Source: an uncultured Prevotella sp. (lineage in GTDB: Bacteria > Bacteroidota > Bacteroidia > Bacteroidales > Bacteroidaceae). Taken from it: 23,504 nt of DNA. The stretch is taken from NCBI GenBank assembly GCA_900554545.1, contig USHW01000034.1:1-23504 (forward strand). The letters run 5' to 3'. How positions within the stretch are numbered: the stretch's first letter is position 1; each line of letters starts with the position of its first letter. Both the position numbers and the translations under genes were made by a program. Shown here piece after piece: positions 1 to 8,761 of this stretch. The notes under the pieces were generated by a model that saw only the letters and a list, made by a program, of their open reading frames with translations, was not told where the DNA came from and made no database searches.

Positions 1-304
1 ACGATTATTTACTGAAAATAGAATAAAAACCATCCAACAGATTTGCGGATGAACCCAATGTGTGGTCTTTTGCCTTGTAAAAGGTCATGTTTTACACGCT
101 AAAAGGCCACCTTCCGCAATGCGAAAGGTGGCCTTTGGGTAAGTACCTGGTATTCAGCCGGTTGCCAATAGTGGAAATCCTGCATGCCGGACAGCCAGGA
201 TAAGCCTTGTAAGACAAATGGCCCCGCCCGGCAAAAGCATTCCGGGCATTCTCCCTTCGGGAGTGACGGGGCGGGCCGCAGTGCCCTGCGGCCGGGGCTT
301 CTGG
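1..304. other. Gene-free region downstream of the C10 protease
   Basis: I see no credible gene here. Short reading frames in it are the antisense of the protease end or spacer noise. On the minus strand, just past the protease stop, two compact hairpins occur: 274-293 (8-bp perfect arms GGCCGCAG/CTGCGGCC, TGCC loop) and 251-263 (CTCCC/GGGAG). A stronger hairpin lies at 102-136. The stretch from about 100 to 300 resembles, in reverse orientation, the DNA after the M6 protease stop (about 17969-18140), with shared blocks such as GAAGCCCCGGCCGCAG and GGAATGCTTTTGC. Confidence 0.6.
102..136 (-). terminator. Hairpin of the AAAGGCC family, probable end of the C10 protease transcript
   Basis: The arms AAAGGCCACCTT (102-113) and AAGGTGGCCTTT (125-136) are perfectly complementary, and the loop contains a further CGC/GCG pairing. 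The arms end in A and T runs, so the structure could act as a terminator in either direction. It lies about 170 bases beyond the protease stop. Related hairpins with the same AAAGGCC ends occur at 8705-8761 and 18136-18172. Termination is inferred. Confidence 0.55.
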
Positions 305-418
305 TTACTTCTTGACGAACTTCTTGCCGCCGCGTATGTACAGGCCCTTGGGCAGCTGTGTCTCGTCGGTGCCCACGTAGCGGCCGTCAATGCTGTATAT
401 GCGGTTGTCGGCAGGCTT
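305..418 (-). repeat. Protease tail repeat, left copy (inverted relative to 17855-17968)
   Basis: Read on the minus strand, these 114 bases end with the C10 protease stop codon. They match 17855-17968 at 108 of 114 positions by direct comparison. The encoded 36-residue tails differ at one position (Gly here, Asp in the M6 protease). Looser similarity continues past both stop codons for about 170-200 bases. Confidence 0.9.
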
Positions 419-1963
419 GCCCGTAACGTCGGGAGATACCGTAACGCCGTCAATTCCTGAAGATATATAGCCGTAGCCGGGTTCAAGCGTGACGTTGCTT
501 CCGCTCTTCGTCAGGGTGTAGAAGCTTACGGAACCCTCGGCGTAAGACATCGGCGACACCTCCGTATAGCCTCCGTCCTGCACGGCGAGATACAGCTGGT
601 AGGTGCCGTCGGGCAGGCCGTCGGGCAGCGCCGACGAGTAGTCGGAGCTGAAGCGGCCGCCGTAGAACGACGCGCCTGACGACGTGCGCACGAACATCGA
701 TATAGGTTCGTCGGCGAAGCTTGCCGTAGTAAGCGTATAGTCGCCGTTGTCGCCCGTCAGCTTGAGGTACACGTTGCCGTTGAAGGGATAGATGTTGAAG
801 TTGTACAGCCCGATGCTTGTCAGGCGCACGGTAAGCCTGTTGCTCAGGTATGACGCGTTGAAGCTGCCCGAGCAGAGCAGTTCGCTGCGGTGCTTGATGT
901 CATCGTCGGGCAGGCCAATGCCCATAATCATGTCCTGGTCCTCGCTGTACTCGAAGGTGGAGCCAATCATCGTGGGGTTGAGCAGCTCGATGTCGTAATA
1001 GCCGTTGCCGTCGCTGTCCCATCCCCAGTTTACGTGTACGAAGCCTTCTTCATTGTAGCCGTCGAACACGAAGGCGTGGCCGCCGCTGCCAAGGGCGTCC
1101 TGCGCGCCGTATTGTACAGGGCGTCCTGCGGCTAACTCGCTGTAAACCATTTCCATCCAGTCGGCGTCAGAGTGGTAACGCCGTGTGCGGAAGGCGATGT
1201 TCTCGTGGTACGAGAAGTTGTCGCGCAGGGCCACCGCCGCGTTGACCGACGCCGTTCCGCTGCCGCCGGAGGCATAGTTCATGTAGGCCGCAACGCCGGC
1301 ATAGCGCATCAGCGTAGCCACGGCGTTGCCCTGTTCAGTGGTGTAGCCGTTGCGGTAGTCGGGCAGCATCGACTCATAGTCGTATGTTATCCCAGACAAG
1401 TCAACAATGCCGGCGCTGTTGTCTATTATCATGCCGGTGCTTTGTGCCGGGTATTTGTGGTAATACATGATTTGCGACATGGCCGTGGCGACGCAGCCCG
1501 AAGGGTAATTGTGAGGGCACAGCAGGTTGAACGGAGCGCTCTGCCCCCATACGGTAGTGAGCAGTGGCGTCACGCTGGAGGGCAGCGAGGGGTCGATGTC
1601 GCTGGGAAGGTACTCCCTGACGTAGCCGGTCTGCGCTGAAAGTGCCGCGTCGGCTGCCTTGAGCCACCACTCGAGACCGTCGGGAAGGTCGGTGCCGAAC
1701 TTGCCGTCAGACCATCCGAGCACAGCCTCCTGGCTGTCGTCGTTCGAGATGACGGCGAAGCCTCCGCCGTCATAGCCCACCACTGACAGCCCGGTGGCCT
1801 CCTTGAGCAACTTCAGTTCGCCGGCCTGCGCTCCGCGGGTCTGCGCCTGCGTTCCGAGTACAGACAGGGCTATTTGCCGCTTCTGCTGCCATGTGCGCTC
1901 GGCTGCGCCTGCCGTAACAGCGGCGAATAAGGCGATAACGAGCAGTAAACAATGTTTTTTCAT
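305..1963 (-). CDS. Secreted C10 family (streptopain-like) cysteine protease with C-terminal sorting-like tail
   Basis: A 552-residue exported protease. Residues 1-20 form a signal peptide beginning MKKHC. Residues about 25-120 resemble the SpeB-type inhibitory propeptide, including FAVISNDD. The C10 catalytic domain spans about 130-335: nucleophile Cys157 in PSGCVATAMSQ, His296 in GGHAFVFDGY, and Asn312/Trp315 in VNWGWD. About 180 residues of beta-rich sequence follow, then a tail at 517-552 (NRIYSIDGRYVGT, LPKGLYIRGGKKFVKK) that resembles type IX secretion sorting signals. The ATG at 1963 is preferred because a start at 1999 would put 12 extra residues before a good signal peptide. It is the last gene of the leftward SusCD locus, separated from the lipoprotein gene by 83 bases with a terminator-like hairpin. 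It probably releases peptides for the neighbouring transporter. Family call is strong; surface display and substrate are inferred. Confidence 0.93.
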   Translation of the reverse strand: MKKHCLLLVIALFAAVTAGAAERTWQQKRQIALSVLGTQAQTRGAQAGELKLLKEATGLSVVGYDGGGFAVISNDDSQEAVLGWSDGKFGTDLPDGLEWWLKAADAALSAQTGYVREYLPSDIDPSLPSSVTPLLTTVWGQSAPFNLLCPHNYPSGCVATAMSQIMYYHKYPAQSTGMIIDNSAGIVDLSGITYDYESMLPDYRNGYTTEQGNAVATLMRYAGVAAYMNYASGGSGTASVNAAVALRDNFSYHENIAFRTRRYHSDADWMEMVYSELAAGRPVQYGAQDALGSGGHAFVFDGYNEEGFVHVNWGWDSDGNGYYDIELLNPTMIGSTFEYSEDQDMIMGIGLPDDDIKHRSELLCSGSFNASYLSNRLTVRLTSIGLYNFNIYPFNGNVYLKLTGDNGDYTLTTASFADEPISMFVRTSSGASFYGGRFSSDYSSALPDGLPDGTYQLYLAVQDGGYTEVSPMSYAEGSVSFYTLTKSGSNVTLEPGYGYISSGIDGVTVSPDVTGKPADNRIYSIDGRYVGTDETQLPKGLYIRGGKKFVKK

Positions 1964-1995
1964 AGGAGATAATGTTTTTAACAGTGAGAAATAAA

Positions 1996-2031
1996 GCAAA
2001 GCCGAACAGGGATTTCCCTGCCCAGCTTTGC
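1996..2031 (-). terminator. Terminator-like hairpin between lipoprotein and C10 protease genes
   Basis: The arms GCAAAGC (1996-2002) with CAGGGA (2007-2012) pair with TCCCTG (2015-2020) and GCTTTGC (2025-2031), with a small mismatched bulge between the two stem parts. On the minus strand the stem is followed by TTTATTT, and on the plus strand a T run lies at 2041-2048. It may end or attenuate the susC-susD-lipoprotein transcript before the protease. The rightward locus has a terminator at the same place. Confidence 0.65.
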
Positions 2032-2046
2032 CATAGGAAGATTTTT

Positions 2047-2958
2047 TTAGTTCTGCGTCTGTGTCATCGGTTCATAGCCGGTCGGGAACACCAATGCCTC
2101 GTATGATACATTACTGAAGGCCATGCCTGTGCTTCCGATGCTGATGTTCCACGGGAACAGGATGAAATTGCTCAGCTGGTTGCCTGATGTTGGCATGCTC
2201 TGCGTTCCCGAATAGTAGGTACCGTTGCCGTTCGGAATGGCGTCGCCGACTACGGTGGGGTCTTGGGTCATGCTGGCCGGGATGTAGAACAGTGCGCCCG
2301 AAACGGTAGCCGTGCCGTCGCTGCTAAGCTGTATTTCAACGTTGTAGCCCGTAGTCTCGTTTGCCGTGAGACTAAGTACGTTCTCTATATCAGAGTTGTG
2401 GTAAGGCTCGACAACAAGGAACCTCGCTACGGTTTTGCCGTTCTCGGCTTCCGTAACGCCCTGCTCGTACACGTTGGCCTCCCATCCTCCGCCGGTGAGG
2501 AACAGGCCTTCCTCGTACCACATGGCGCCTTCAACCTTTCTCAGGCGGCTGATGGTGAACGTCTGCGAGTGTGCGCCGTACATGTAGGTGTCTTCGTCCT
2601 CAATTCCGATGACAACTTCTTCGTCAATAGTTCCTACCGGAACGTCGAAGCTTACGGTGAAGTCCTTTGACTTCTCACCGGCGTTGAAAGTCACTTCCGA
2701 CGGAACCTGTACTCCGCTGTTGCTCGAATACAGCCTGTATGTGCCGGCTTCGGCGTCGTTGTGGCGTGCTACCGTGAACGAAAGCTCCTGCACGTCGTCG
2801 GCTTTAAGGATTATGTCTGTCTCGTCGGCCAGAATGTACGCCCCCTCGTAGTCTGCGTCGGGCTGCGGTGTGTACTCGTATTCGTCGGTACAGGCGTTAA
2901 AGGCCAGGGCGAATACGGCCAACATAGCCGGCTGCCATAATTTTAATATTCTGTTCAT
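2047..2958 (-). CDS. SusE-position lipoprotein with Calx-beta-like domain
   Basis: A 303-residue predicted lipoprotein, third gene of the leftward SusCD locus, 29 bases after susD. The lipobox ends at Cys23 (LAFNAC), followed by TDE, an acidic start typical of surface-exported Bacteroidales lipoproteins. Residues about 50-137 alternate beta-strand-like segments in the style of a Calx-beta or other Ig-like fold. A second region begins at Trp147 (WYEEGLFL) and contains YNVEIQLSSDG. The same order is found in the 628-residue lipoprotein at 13847-15733 (Cys23, Ig-like region, Trp146 module), so I read them as paralogs. A role in binding substrate beside SusD at the cell surface is inferred from position. 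I cannot name a specific family or ligand. Confidence 0.8.
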   Translation of the reverse strand: MNRILKLWQPAMLAVFALAFNACTDEYEYTPQPDADYEGAYILADETDIILKADDVQELSFTVARHNDAEAGTYRLYSSNSGVQVPSEVTFNAGEKSKDFTVSFDVPVGTIDEEVVIGIEDEDTYMYGAHSQTFTISRLRKVEGAMWYEEGLFLTGGGWEANVYEQGVTEAENGKTVARFLVVEPYHNSDIENVLSLTANETTGYNVEIQLSSDGTATVSGALFYIPASMTQDPTVVGDAIPNGNGTYYSGTQSMPTSGNQLSNFILFPWNISIGSTGMAFSNVSYEALVFPTGYEPMTQTQN

Positions 2959-2987
2959 GTTGTTCTGTTTGCTTTATGTTAATAATG

Positions 2988-4613
2988 TCAGTTTCCAGCA
3001 ACGGGAGTGTAGCTTCCCGTCGGGTCGGGGTTGTTCCAGCCGATGAGGGCGTTGTTGCTGTTCTCCTCGGTCATCACAATCACCCAGTTCATCCATGCCG
3101 GGCGGCCGGATGTCTTGAAGCGTGCGTCGTCGAAGAAGTTTGAGCCTTCCTGCGTACGGTCTACGGAGTAGTTGAGGCGCTTGATGTCGAAGAACGTCTG
3201 TCCCTCGCCCCAAAGCTCAACGCGCTTCTGGAAGATGATTTCCTCAATCACTGCATCGTCCGTGGTGGCGTTGCAGGTGTATGTGCCGAACACTGCGCGG
3301 TACTCGCTCATGAACTGCTCGAGAAGGGTCTTGCCGGCGGTGGCTCCATATACATGGACTGCAGCCTCGGCCCTGATGAAGTACATTTCCTCGATGCGCA
3401 TCAGCGGATATGCAGCCGCACAGGCCACCGTTGCAGTGGTGGTGTTGCCTTCGTTGGGCTGGAATTTCTGCGAAACGTACGGGTGGATTAAGTCGTCTGC
3501 CTTCCAGAACAGCTTGCGCCAGTCTGACGGGTCAATCCTGTTGTACATGGGAGCATAGATGCACGGAGCCGCTCCTGCCGACGCGTAACCGCCCGAATAT
3601 TCGGGAGACATCCATGAAGTCCAGTTCAAGATACCCGAGGTAACCGTAGAGTTCTCGGCTGTCTGCGACACGCCCCACATCCACTTGTTCGTAGCCAGTG
3701 TGTTGAAGCAGGTGGAAAGAGGAGTAAAATAAACTTGGTTGCCCTCCACGGGGAAGCAGTCGGTCAGCTCGGTAGGCGTGGTAGTGGTTGTCGTGATGGC
3801 CTCCTGCGCATAGTTGTATGCGTCCTGATAGCTTTCTGTCCACATGTAAAGGCGTGCGTAAAGGCCGCAAACCACGTCCTTGTGGGGCAGGGTACGGTTG
3901 GTGGCGTATGTCGCGTTGTTGTCCAGGTAGTCGATGTACTTGTACGCGCTGTCGAGGTCGTTCTCAATGAACTTGGCCATAGTCTCACGATCAACGCGTG
4001 GGTTGTTCTTCGTGTCTTCCTCCGTTGTCTCGTCGGTTACTATGGGGACAGTGTAGTTTGTCACGTTGTTGCCGTCAGAGTTAGTGCCGCTGAACTTCTC
4101 GTTAGGCAGGAACTCGTACTCACGGGCGAGGTCGAGATAGAGGGCGGCGCGCTGCGCGTAGGCTGCGCCGAGTGCCCCGAGGTCAAGCTCGTCGCGCTCG
4201 TCCTTGGCCTTTACGGCGGCGATGAGCTTGTTGCATGACAGTATCACTTCATACTGGTAGTTCCAAAGCCACTGTGTGCGTGCCATGTTGTCGCCCATCT
4301 GGTCGAGCGTCTCCCACGGCTGGAAGTGGTCGTAGTCAGAGAATGCTATTGCCATGTCTTCCGTTTCGACATCGCGTATGTGCATCAGTCCGCCGTAACC
4401 GAAGGCGTAGTCGGTGTAGTTTCCCGTTCTCGCATCAAGCGTGTTGAAGCTTGCCGGGAGGGCCATAAGCATGCCGCTGACAGAGTTAGGCGAATTGTCA
4501 AGCTCGTCTTGCAGCACCATATTCGTTGGCACAGTCTCGTCGATACAGCTTGTCATCATGAAAGCCGCCGGGCAGAGGGCCAGTGCCGTTAACAGTTTTA
4601 TGCTTTTTTTCAT
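2988..4613 (-). CDS. SusD/RagB family nutrient-binding outer membrane lipoprotein (leftward locus)
   Basis: A 541-residue SusD-family protein. The signal peptide ends in a lipobox at Cys23 (FMMTSC) followed by IDET, almost the same as the partner protein at 12227 (CIDET). The helical, TPR-like body typical of the family follows (YQYEVILSCNKLI; AYAQRAALYLDLAREYEF). The C-terminal family hallmark is near residues 440-480 (MRIEEMYFIRAEA, then VELWGEGQTFFDIKR). It starts 24 bases after the susC stop, so the two are surely co-transcribed. SusD proteins form a lid over the SusC barrel and capture ligand. Neighbouring proteases suggest peptides rather than glycans, as for RagAB, but this is inferred from context. 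Confidence 0.94.
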   Translation of the reverse strand: MKKSIKLLTALALCPAAFMMTSCIDETVPTNMVLQDELDNSPNSVSGMLMALPASFNTLDARTGNYTDYAFGYGGLMHIRDVETEDMAIAFSDYDHFQPWETLDQMGDNMARTQWLWNYQYEVILSCNKLIAAVKAKDERDELDLGALGAAYAQRAALYLDLAREYEFLPNEKFSGTNSDGNNVTNYTVPIVTDETTEEDTKNNPRVDRETMAKFIENDLDSAYKYIDYLDNNATYATNRTLPHKDVVCGLYARLYMWTESYQDAYNYAQEAITTTTTTPTELTDCFPVEGNQVYFTPLSTCFNTLATNKWMWGVSQTAENSTVTSGILNWTSWMSPEYSGGYASAGAAPCIYAPMYNRIDPSDWRKLFWKADDLIHPYVSQKFQPNEGNTTTATVACAAAYPLMRIEEMYFIRAEAAVHVYGATAGKTLLEQFMSEYRAVFGTYTCNATTDDAVIEEIIFQKRVELWGEGQTFFDIKRLNYSVDRTQEGSNFFDDARFKTSGRPAWMNWVIVMTEENSNNALIGWNNPDPTGSYTPVAGN

Positions 4614-4637
4614 AATGGTATTCCTTGTTCTTTTTTG

Positions 4638-7600
4638 TTAGAATGTTATTGACAGACCTCCTGAAATTGTGCGCATCGGCGCATAGTATGCCGACGTGAT
4701 AGAGCCGGAGATGCTCTGGCGCGGGTCGAGACCCTGGCGCTTTGACCATGTCCAGAGGTTGTCGCCTGTAACGTAGACACGCACGTTGCCGAGACCTATG
4801 CGCGAAACCCAGTTCTTCGGCAGGTTGTAAGCCACGCTGAAGTTCTGCAGGCAGAGGTAAGAAGCGTCCGTGAGGAAGCGGTCTGACGTTGAGGCCGTAT
4901 AGTCGTCGTTGTACTGCAGGCGCGGAATGTTGCTGCCGGTGTTCTCCGGCGTCCATGCGTCGAGCAGGTCGGTGTGGAACGCGTTGCCACGTGTGAAGGC
5001 CATTTCCTGTGCGTATGTCGAGTCGTAAACCTTGCCGCCAATCTGGTAAGAGAAGTTTACTGACACCTCAAGTCCCTTCCAGCTCAGGCTTGTGCCGAAG
5101 CCTCCGTAGACGTCGGGCAGCGCTGTGCCGCACAGGTGGTAGTCGGCTTCGCTGTAGTCAACGGTCTTCTCGCGGCCGATGACGTTGCCCTCGGCGTCAG
5201 TCACGTCCATCCAGTAAGCTGCCTTACCGTTGTCCGGGTTGTTGGGATTGCTCTCGTCGTAGTAAACTCCGGCGTACTGCGGCATGTACCATGTGTACAT
5301 TGACTCTCCCTCGCCGAAGAACCAGCTGCTGCTGCTGTAGCCGGCAGAACCGTCAACTGTCATCGTGCGGCTGCTTTCCGGCAGACGGGTAATCTTGTTG
5401 TTGTATGCGGTCAGGTTGAGGTTGGCTGACCATGTGAGGTCTCTTGTGCGGATGATGTCGCCGCTAAGCTCTATTTCCACACCCTGGTTGCGCATGTCGC
5501 CGACGTTGCGGTAGTAAGAGCGGTAGCCGAACGACGGAGCGATGGGGAAGCTGAAGAGCATGTCACTCGTCTTGCGGTAGAAGTATTCCACGCTACCCGA
5601 CAGCCTTCCGCGGAACAGCGAGAACTCTACGCCGGCGTTGAAGTTGCCGTTCTTCTCCCATGTGATGTCCTCGTTTCCGTAGATGTAAGGCACAACGGAA
5701 ATCTGGTCGTTTGAGTTTACGATGGTGTAAGAGTTGGTGTACAGGTAGTCGCCGATGTTGTCGTTACCCTGTTCGCCGTATGAAGCCTTGATTTTCAACT
5801 CGTCAATCCACGGCGCGTTGAACCAGCTCTCCTTGCTTATAATCCAGGCGCCGCCGAACGACCAGAAGTTACCCCAGCGGTGGTCGGGATGGAAGCGTGA
5901 GGATGCGTCGCGGCGGTAAGATATCGAGCCGAAGTACTTTTGGTCATAGTTGTACTGTGCGCGGCCGAACCATCCTTCCACGTTGTAGTCGGTGGTGTAT
6001 GACTCCTGCGTGCCTGCAACTACGCCGCCTGCCAGCTCGTCGCCGAACGGGTCGAACATGTTGCTCTTCGAACCGAACAGCAGGTAGTAGTGGTTGCGGT
6101 AGTACTCGTGGCCGAGCATCACGTCAACGTTGTGCTTGCCGAAGTCGTGGGTCCAGTTGATAAGCTGCTGCAGGTTGTATGCCCAGCTGCGTGTGTGGTA
6201 CTTGCTTACCATACCGTTCTGCGTTGCGTACTGGCCGTAGAACGGGTTTGTGGTGGCCGTCTGGCGTGCCTCGTCCTCAGAAACGGTGTTCACTGAGGTA
6301 ATCTTGAAGCCGAACGGCAGGCGCACTTCGGCCGTACCTGTTGCGCTGAAGGTGTTGCCTTCGATGTTGTTCTTGTTCAGCTGGTTGTCCGACAAGGGGT
6401 TTGACTGTCCCATGAACGGGCGTGACAGGCCGATTACCGTGCCGTCGCCGTAGTCGTACATGTTGATGCCAGATTCGTTGTCGAACATGATGTTGCCCTG
6501 CGCGTCGCGGATGTAGAGCGGGTAGATGGGCGCCATCTGTGTAAGTGCGAACACGTTGCCTGACGACGATGAGCTTCCGTCCTCGCTGAGCGAGTTGGAG
6601 TCATAGTGCGAATAGCTGAAGTTTCCGCCGAGCTTGAGCCACGGCTTCAGCTGGTAGTCGGCCTTCAGTCGGGCTGAGATGCGCTCGTAGTCGGAGTTAG
6701 TCGTGATACCCTCGTTGCTCAGGTAGTTCAGCGAGCCGTAGAAGTTGCTCCTGTCCGTAGCGCCCGTAGCCGTAAGGGTGTACTCCTGGCGCAGGCCGTT
6801 GTTGTATGTAGCGTCCGTCCAGTCGTCGGGCGTTATGTAGTATTGGTTGCCGTCAACGCCGGTTACAAGGTTGCCCAAGGTAGCGTTGGGGTTGAGCTTG
6901 CCGTTGGCACCAATCATGTATTCGCCCTGCGGCACGGTGTACACGTTGTAGCCCAAGCCGTAGTTGGAGGCGTCGGTAAGGTGCTGGTTGGCGAACTTTG
7001 CGGCCATGTCGGCGCTGTAGCCCAACTGGTTCTGGGCGTAGTTGTTAAGTCCGGCGTACCACATCTCGTAATACTTGGCCGGGCTGTCAACCGTGTGGTA
7101 GCTCGGTATGGCGCGTGAGTTCGAACCCCACTTCGCGTCGAGGGTGATAGTGGCCTGTCCCTTCTTCGCGCTCTTCGTCGTGATAAGGATGACGCCGTTG
7201 GCGCCGCGCGCTCCGTAAAGGGCTGCCGAAGCGGCGTCCTTCAGCACAGTCATCGACTCGATGTCCTGGTTGCTGATGGTGTTGAGGTCGCCCTCGAACG
7301 GCGCGCCGTCAACGATGATGAGCGGCTGCGTGCCCGCGTTGATTGAGCTGATACCGCGGATGTTGATTGACGTTGACGACTGTCCGGGCTGTCCCGACGG
7401 GTTGTAAAGCTGCACACCCGACACCTTGCCCACAAGCGCGTCTACAGGGTTGGTGACCTGCGCCTTGTTGATTTCCTCGGCGTCAATCACGGCAGCCGAA
7501 CCCGTGAAGGCCGACTTCGTAGAAGTACCGTAGGCCACGACCATCACCTCGTCAAGGTCGGTGCGCACGGGCAGAAGCGTCACATTGACGTTGCGGCCGC

Positions 7601-7856
7601 GCACGGTCACCTCCTGCGTCTCCATGCCTACGTATGACACTTGCAGCTTGTTGTGCCCTGACGGCAACGACAGCGAGAAGCGGCCGTCGGCGTCGGTCAC
7701 GGTGCCGGTCTGCGTACCGGCTACGCGGACGGTGGCGCCGATGACGGGTTGCCCGTCCTCCTGCGACACCACGGTGCCCGTAACTGCCGTTTGAGCCAAT
7801 GCCATCCCCACGCACAGGAACAGCGAGGCCAAAATCATTGTTAGTCTTTTTTCCAT
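4638..7856 (-). CDS. SusC/RagA family TonB-dependent outer membrane transporter (leftward locus)
   Basis: A 1072-residue transporter. Signal peptide 1-21 (cleavage likely after MALA). Residues 24-96 form the N-terminal carboxypeptidase-regulatory-like domain. DEVMVVAYG at 102-110 is the usual TonB-box region, and the plug spans about 115-230, with NIRGISS near 165 and the SusC signature LYGARGANGVILITTK at 213-228. The remainder is the 22-strand barrel expected for the family, ending in SGGLSITF with a terminal Phe suited to outer membrane assembly. It heads the leftward operon. The leader and signal-peptide DNA are identical over 94 bases to the divergent susC at 9002, and the first 115 or so residues are very similar. 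Later segments diverge, as do transporters with different ligands. Ligand inferred to be peptide from the neighbouring protease. Confidence 0.96.
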   Translation of the reverse strand: MEKRLTMILASLFLCVGMALAQTAVTGTVVSQEDGQPVIGATVRVAGTQTGTVTDADGRFSLSLPSGHNKLQVSYVGMETQEVTVRGRNVNVTLLPVRTDLDEVMVVAYGTSTKSAFTGSAAVIDAEEINKAQVTNPVDALVGKVSGVQLYNPSGQPGQSSTSINIRGISSINAGTQPLIIVDGAPFEGDLNTISNQDIESMTVLKDAASAALYGARGANGVILITTKSAKKGQATITLDAKWGSNSRAIPSYHTVDSPAKYYEMWYAGLNNYAQNQLGYSADMAAKFANQHLTDASNYGLGYNVYTVPQGEYMIGANGKLNPNATLGNLVTGVDGNQYYITPDDWTDATYNNGLRQEYTLTATGATDRSNFYGSLNYLSNEGITTNSDYERISARLKADYQLKPWLKLGGNFSYSHYDSNSLSEDGSSSSSGNVFALTQMAPIYPLYIRDAQGNIMFDNESGINMYDYGDGTVIGLSRPFMGQSNPLSDNQLNKNNIEGNTFSATGTAEVRLPFGFKITSVNTVSEDEARQTATTNPFYGQYATQNGMVSKYHTRSWAYNLQQLINWTHDFGKHNVDVMLGHEYYRNHYYLLFGSKSNMFDPFGDELAGGVVAGTQESYTTDYNVEGWFGRAQYNYDQKYFGSISYRRDASSRFHPDHRWGNFWSFGGAWIISKESWFNAPWIDELKIKASYGEQGNDNIGDYLYTNSYTIVNSNDQISVVPYIYGNEDITWEKNGNFNAGVEFSLFRGRLSGSVEYFYRKTSDMLFSFPIAPSFGYRSYYRNVGDMRNQGVEIELSGDIIRTRDLTWSANLNLTAYNNKITRLPESSRTMTVDGSAGYSSSSWFFGEGESMYTWYMPQYAGVYYDESNPNNPDNGKAAYWMDVTDAEGNVIGREKTVDYSEADYHLCGTALPDVYGGFGTSLSWKGLEVSVNFSYQIGGKVYDSTYAQEMAFTRGNAFHTDLLDAWTPENTGSNIPRLQYNDDYTASTSDRFLTDASYLCLQNFSVAYNLPKNWVSRIGLGNVRVYVTGDNLWTWSKRQGLDPRQSISGSITSAYYAPMRTISGGLSITF

Positions 7857-7881
7857 AAATACTCTCTCTAATTAAATAAAT
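7788..7881 (-). repeat. 94-base perfect inverted repeat, left copy (susC leader and signal peptide)
   Basis: On the minus strand this covers 25 bases of leader and the first 69 bases of susC. By direct reading it is identical to 8977-9070 on the plus strand, including all synonymous positions. The two copies face each other across 1095 bases. High but imperfect identity continues into the coding sequences for roughly 250 more bases. Confidence 0.93.
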
Positions 7882-7905
7882 AAATTATACTTTTATTACA
7901 ATTTG

Positions 7906-7932
7906 CAAAAATAAAGATATTTTCAATACAAA
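7906..7932 (-). promoter_or_regulatory. Candidate promoter for the leftward susC operon
   Basis: On the minus strand TATTTTTG (7913-7906) fits the Bacteroidales -7 consensus TAnnTTTG exactly. A TTTG lies upstream at 7932-7929, but only 15 bases away instead of the usual 19-21, so the -33 element is weak. The box lies 50 bases before the start codon, so a start of transcription a few bases further on would give a leader of about 40 bases. Confidence 0.35.
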
Positions 7933-8286
7933 CGAAATAAAACTGAAAAAAATGCTATCGCAGGTTCACTTTTTAACAAAACACTATCAAATTCACATGT
8001 TTTGCCGCTATAAGTGTTGCTTTGACAGTATATTTTCTGTCATTTTGCACGGTTGGAGGCCGAATAAAAAGTGTATAAAATTCACTAATATTTATCGCTT
8101 TTTACGATAAACACAAATATTTTAGGCGCATAAAGTTTGTCCTTTACGTGTATTTACTTAAAAACCTTGTAAATCGTTTTTATTGCTGTTAAGGCACACG
8201 GGATGGCAAAATGTCACTTAGACAATGTCGCAATAAGCTGCGTGAAACGTCCCCTTTGTGTTTACAAGGATTTATTTTATTGACGC

Positions 8287-8328
8287 GTCCGTTCTGATTT
8301 GCAACCACTATTGCAAATCAGAACGGAC
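8287..8328. repeat. Perfect 18-bp palindromic repeat with 6-base loop
   Basis: The arms 8287-8304 and 8311-8328 are perfectly complementary over 18 bases (inner part CTGATTTGCAA, loop CCACTA). There is no T run after it, so it does not look like a simple terminator. From memory, reading frames through this sort of sequence give a peptide like CKSERT that recurs in spurious small Bacteroidales proteins, which suggests a high-copy intergenic repeat. I cannot confirm copy number from this window. Confidence 0.75.
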
Positions 8329-8485
8329 TGAAGCGGGGCTTCCGGCTGTTGTGATGCCGCACTCCGGTGCGGACCGTCGGCTGCCTGACGCCCCCGTTTG
8401 CGGCAAGATGAAGGCCGTCTGCCAAAGCATTCCGCCTCCGGGGATGCCGTTGCCGGTTTAAGGAAGAGGCCCGCCAGATATTTCC

Positions 8486-8519
8486 CATGACGGCAAGCGC
8501 GCCGTGGCTTGCTGTCATG
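8486..8519. repeat. 13-bp stem-loop in the divergent spacer
   Basis: CATGACGGCAAGC (8486-8498) pairs with GCTTGCTGTCATG (8507-8519) at 12 of 13 positions; the remaining one would be a G-U pair in RNA. The loop is GCGCCGTG. No T run follows. Its role is unknown. Confidence 0.6.
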
Positions 8520-8704
8520 TTCAGAGCCGTAAGCGGCAAACGCGGCGGACACAGCCGCCCCGTTTCTTAATGTTTATTAATTTGAACACGCGCGCGAGCG
8601 CACGTCTTGGACTCCCGGCTGCGGCATGAAGCCATCGCGCATGACAGGAAGCAGCCGTCAAGGCGTTTGCGGATAATCCCTGAAAGGTGGCCTTTTACCG
8701 TCCG

Positions 8705-8761
8705 AAAGGCCGTCTTTTAGACGGCAAAAGGCCATGTTTTACAACGTAAAAGACGGCCTTT
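8705..8761. repeat. AAAGGCC family inverted repeat in the divergent spacer
   Basis: AAAGGCCGTCTTTTA (8705-8719) and TAAAAGACGGCCTTT (8747-8761) are perfect 15-bp complements around 27 bases. The middle carries another AAAAGGCC unit (8726-8733), and the flank carries GGTGGCCTTTT just upstream. The ends match the hairpins after both proteases, so this is one member of a local repeat family. No neighbouring gene ends here, which argues against a plain terminator role for this copy. Confidence 0.7.

Noticed and set aside
1964..1999. Upstream start extending the C10 protease by 12 residues
   Set aside because: The ATG at 1963 gives a normal signal peptide (MKKHCLLLVIALF); the longer form puts extra residues in front and overlaps the terminator hairpin.
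8258..8552. Small reading frames on both strands of the divergent spacer
   Set aside because: They are read through a perfect palindrome, overlap each other on opposite strands, and have no protein-like features.
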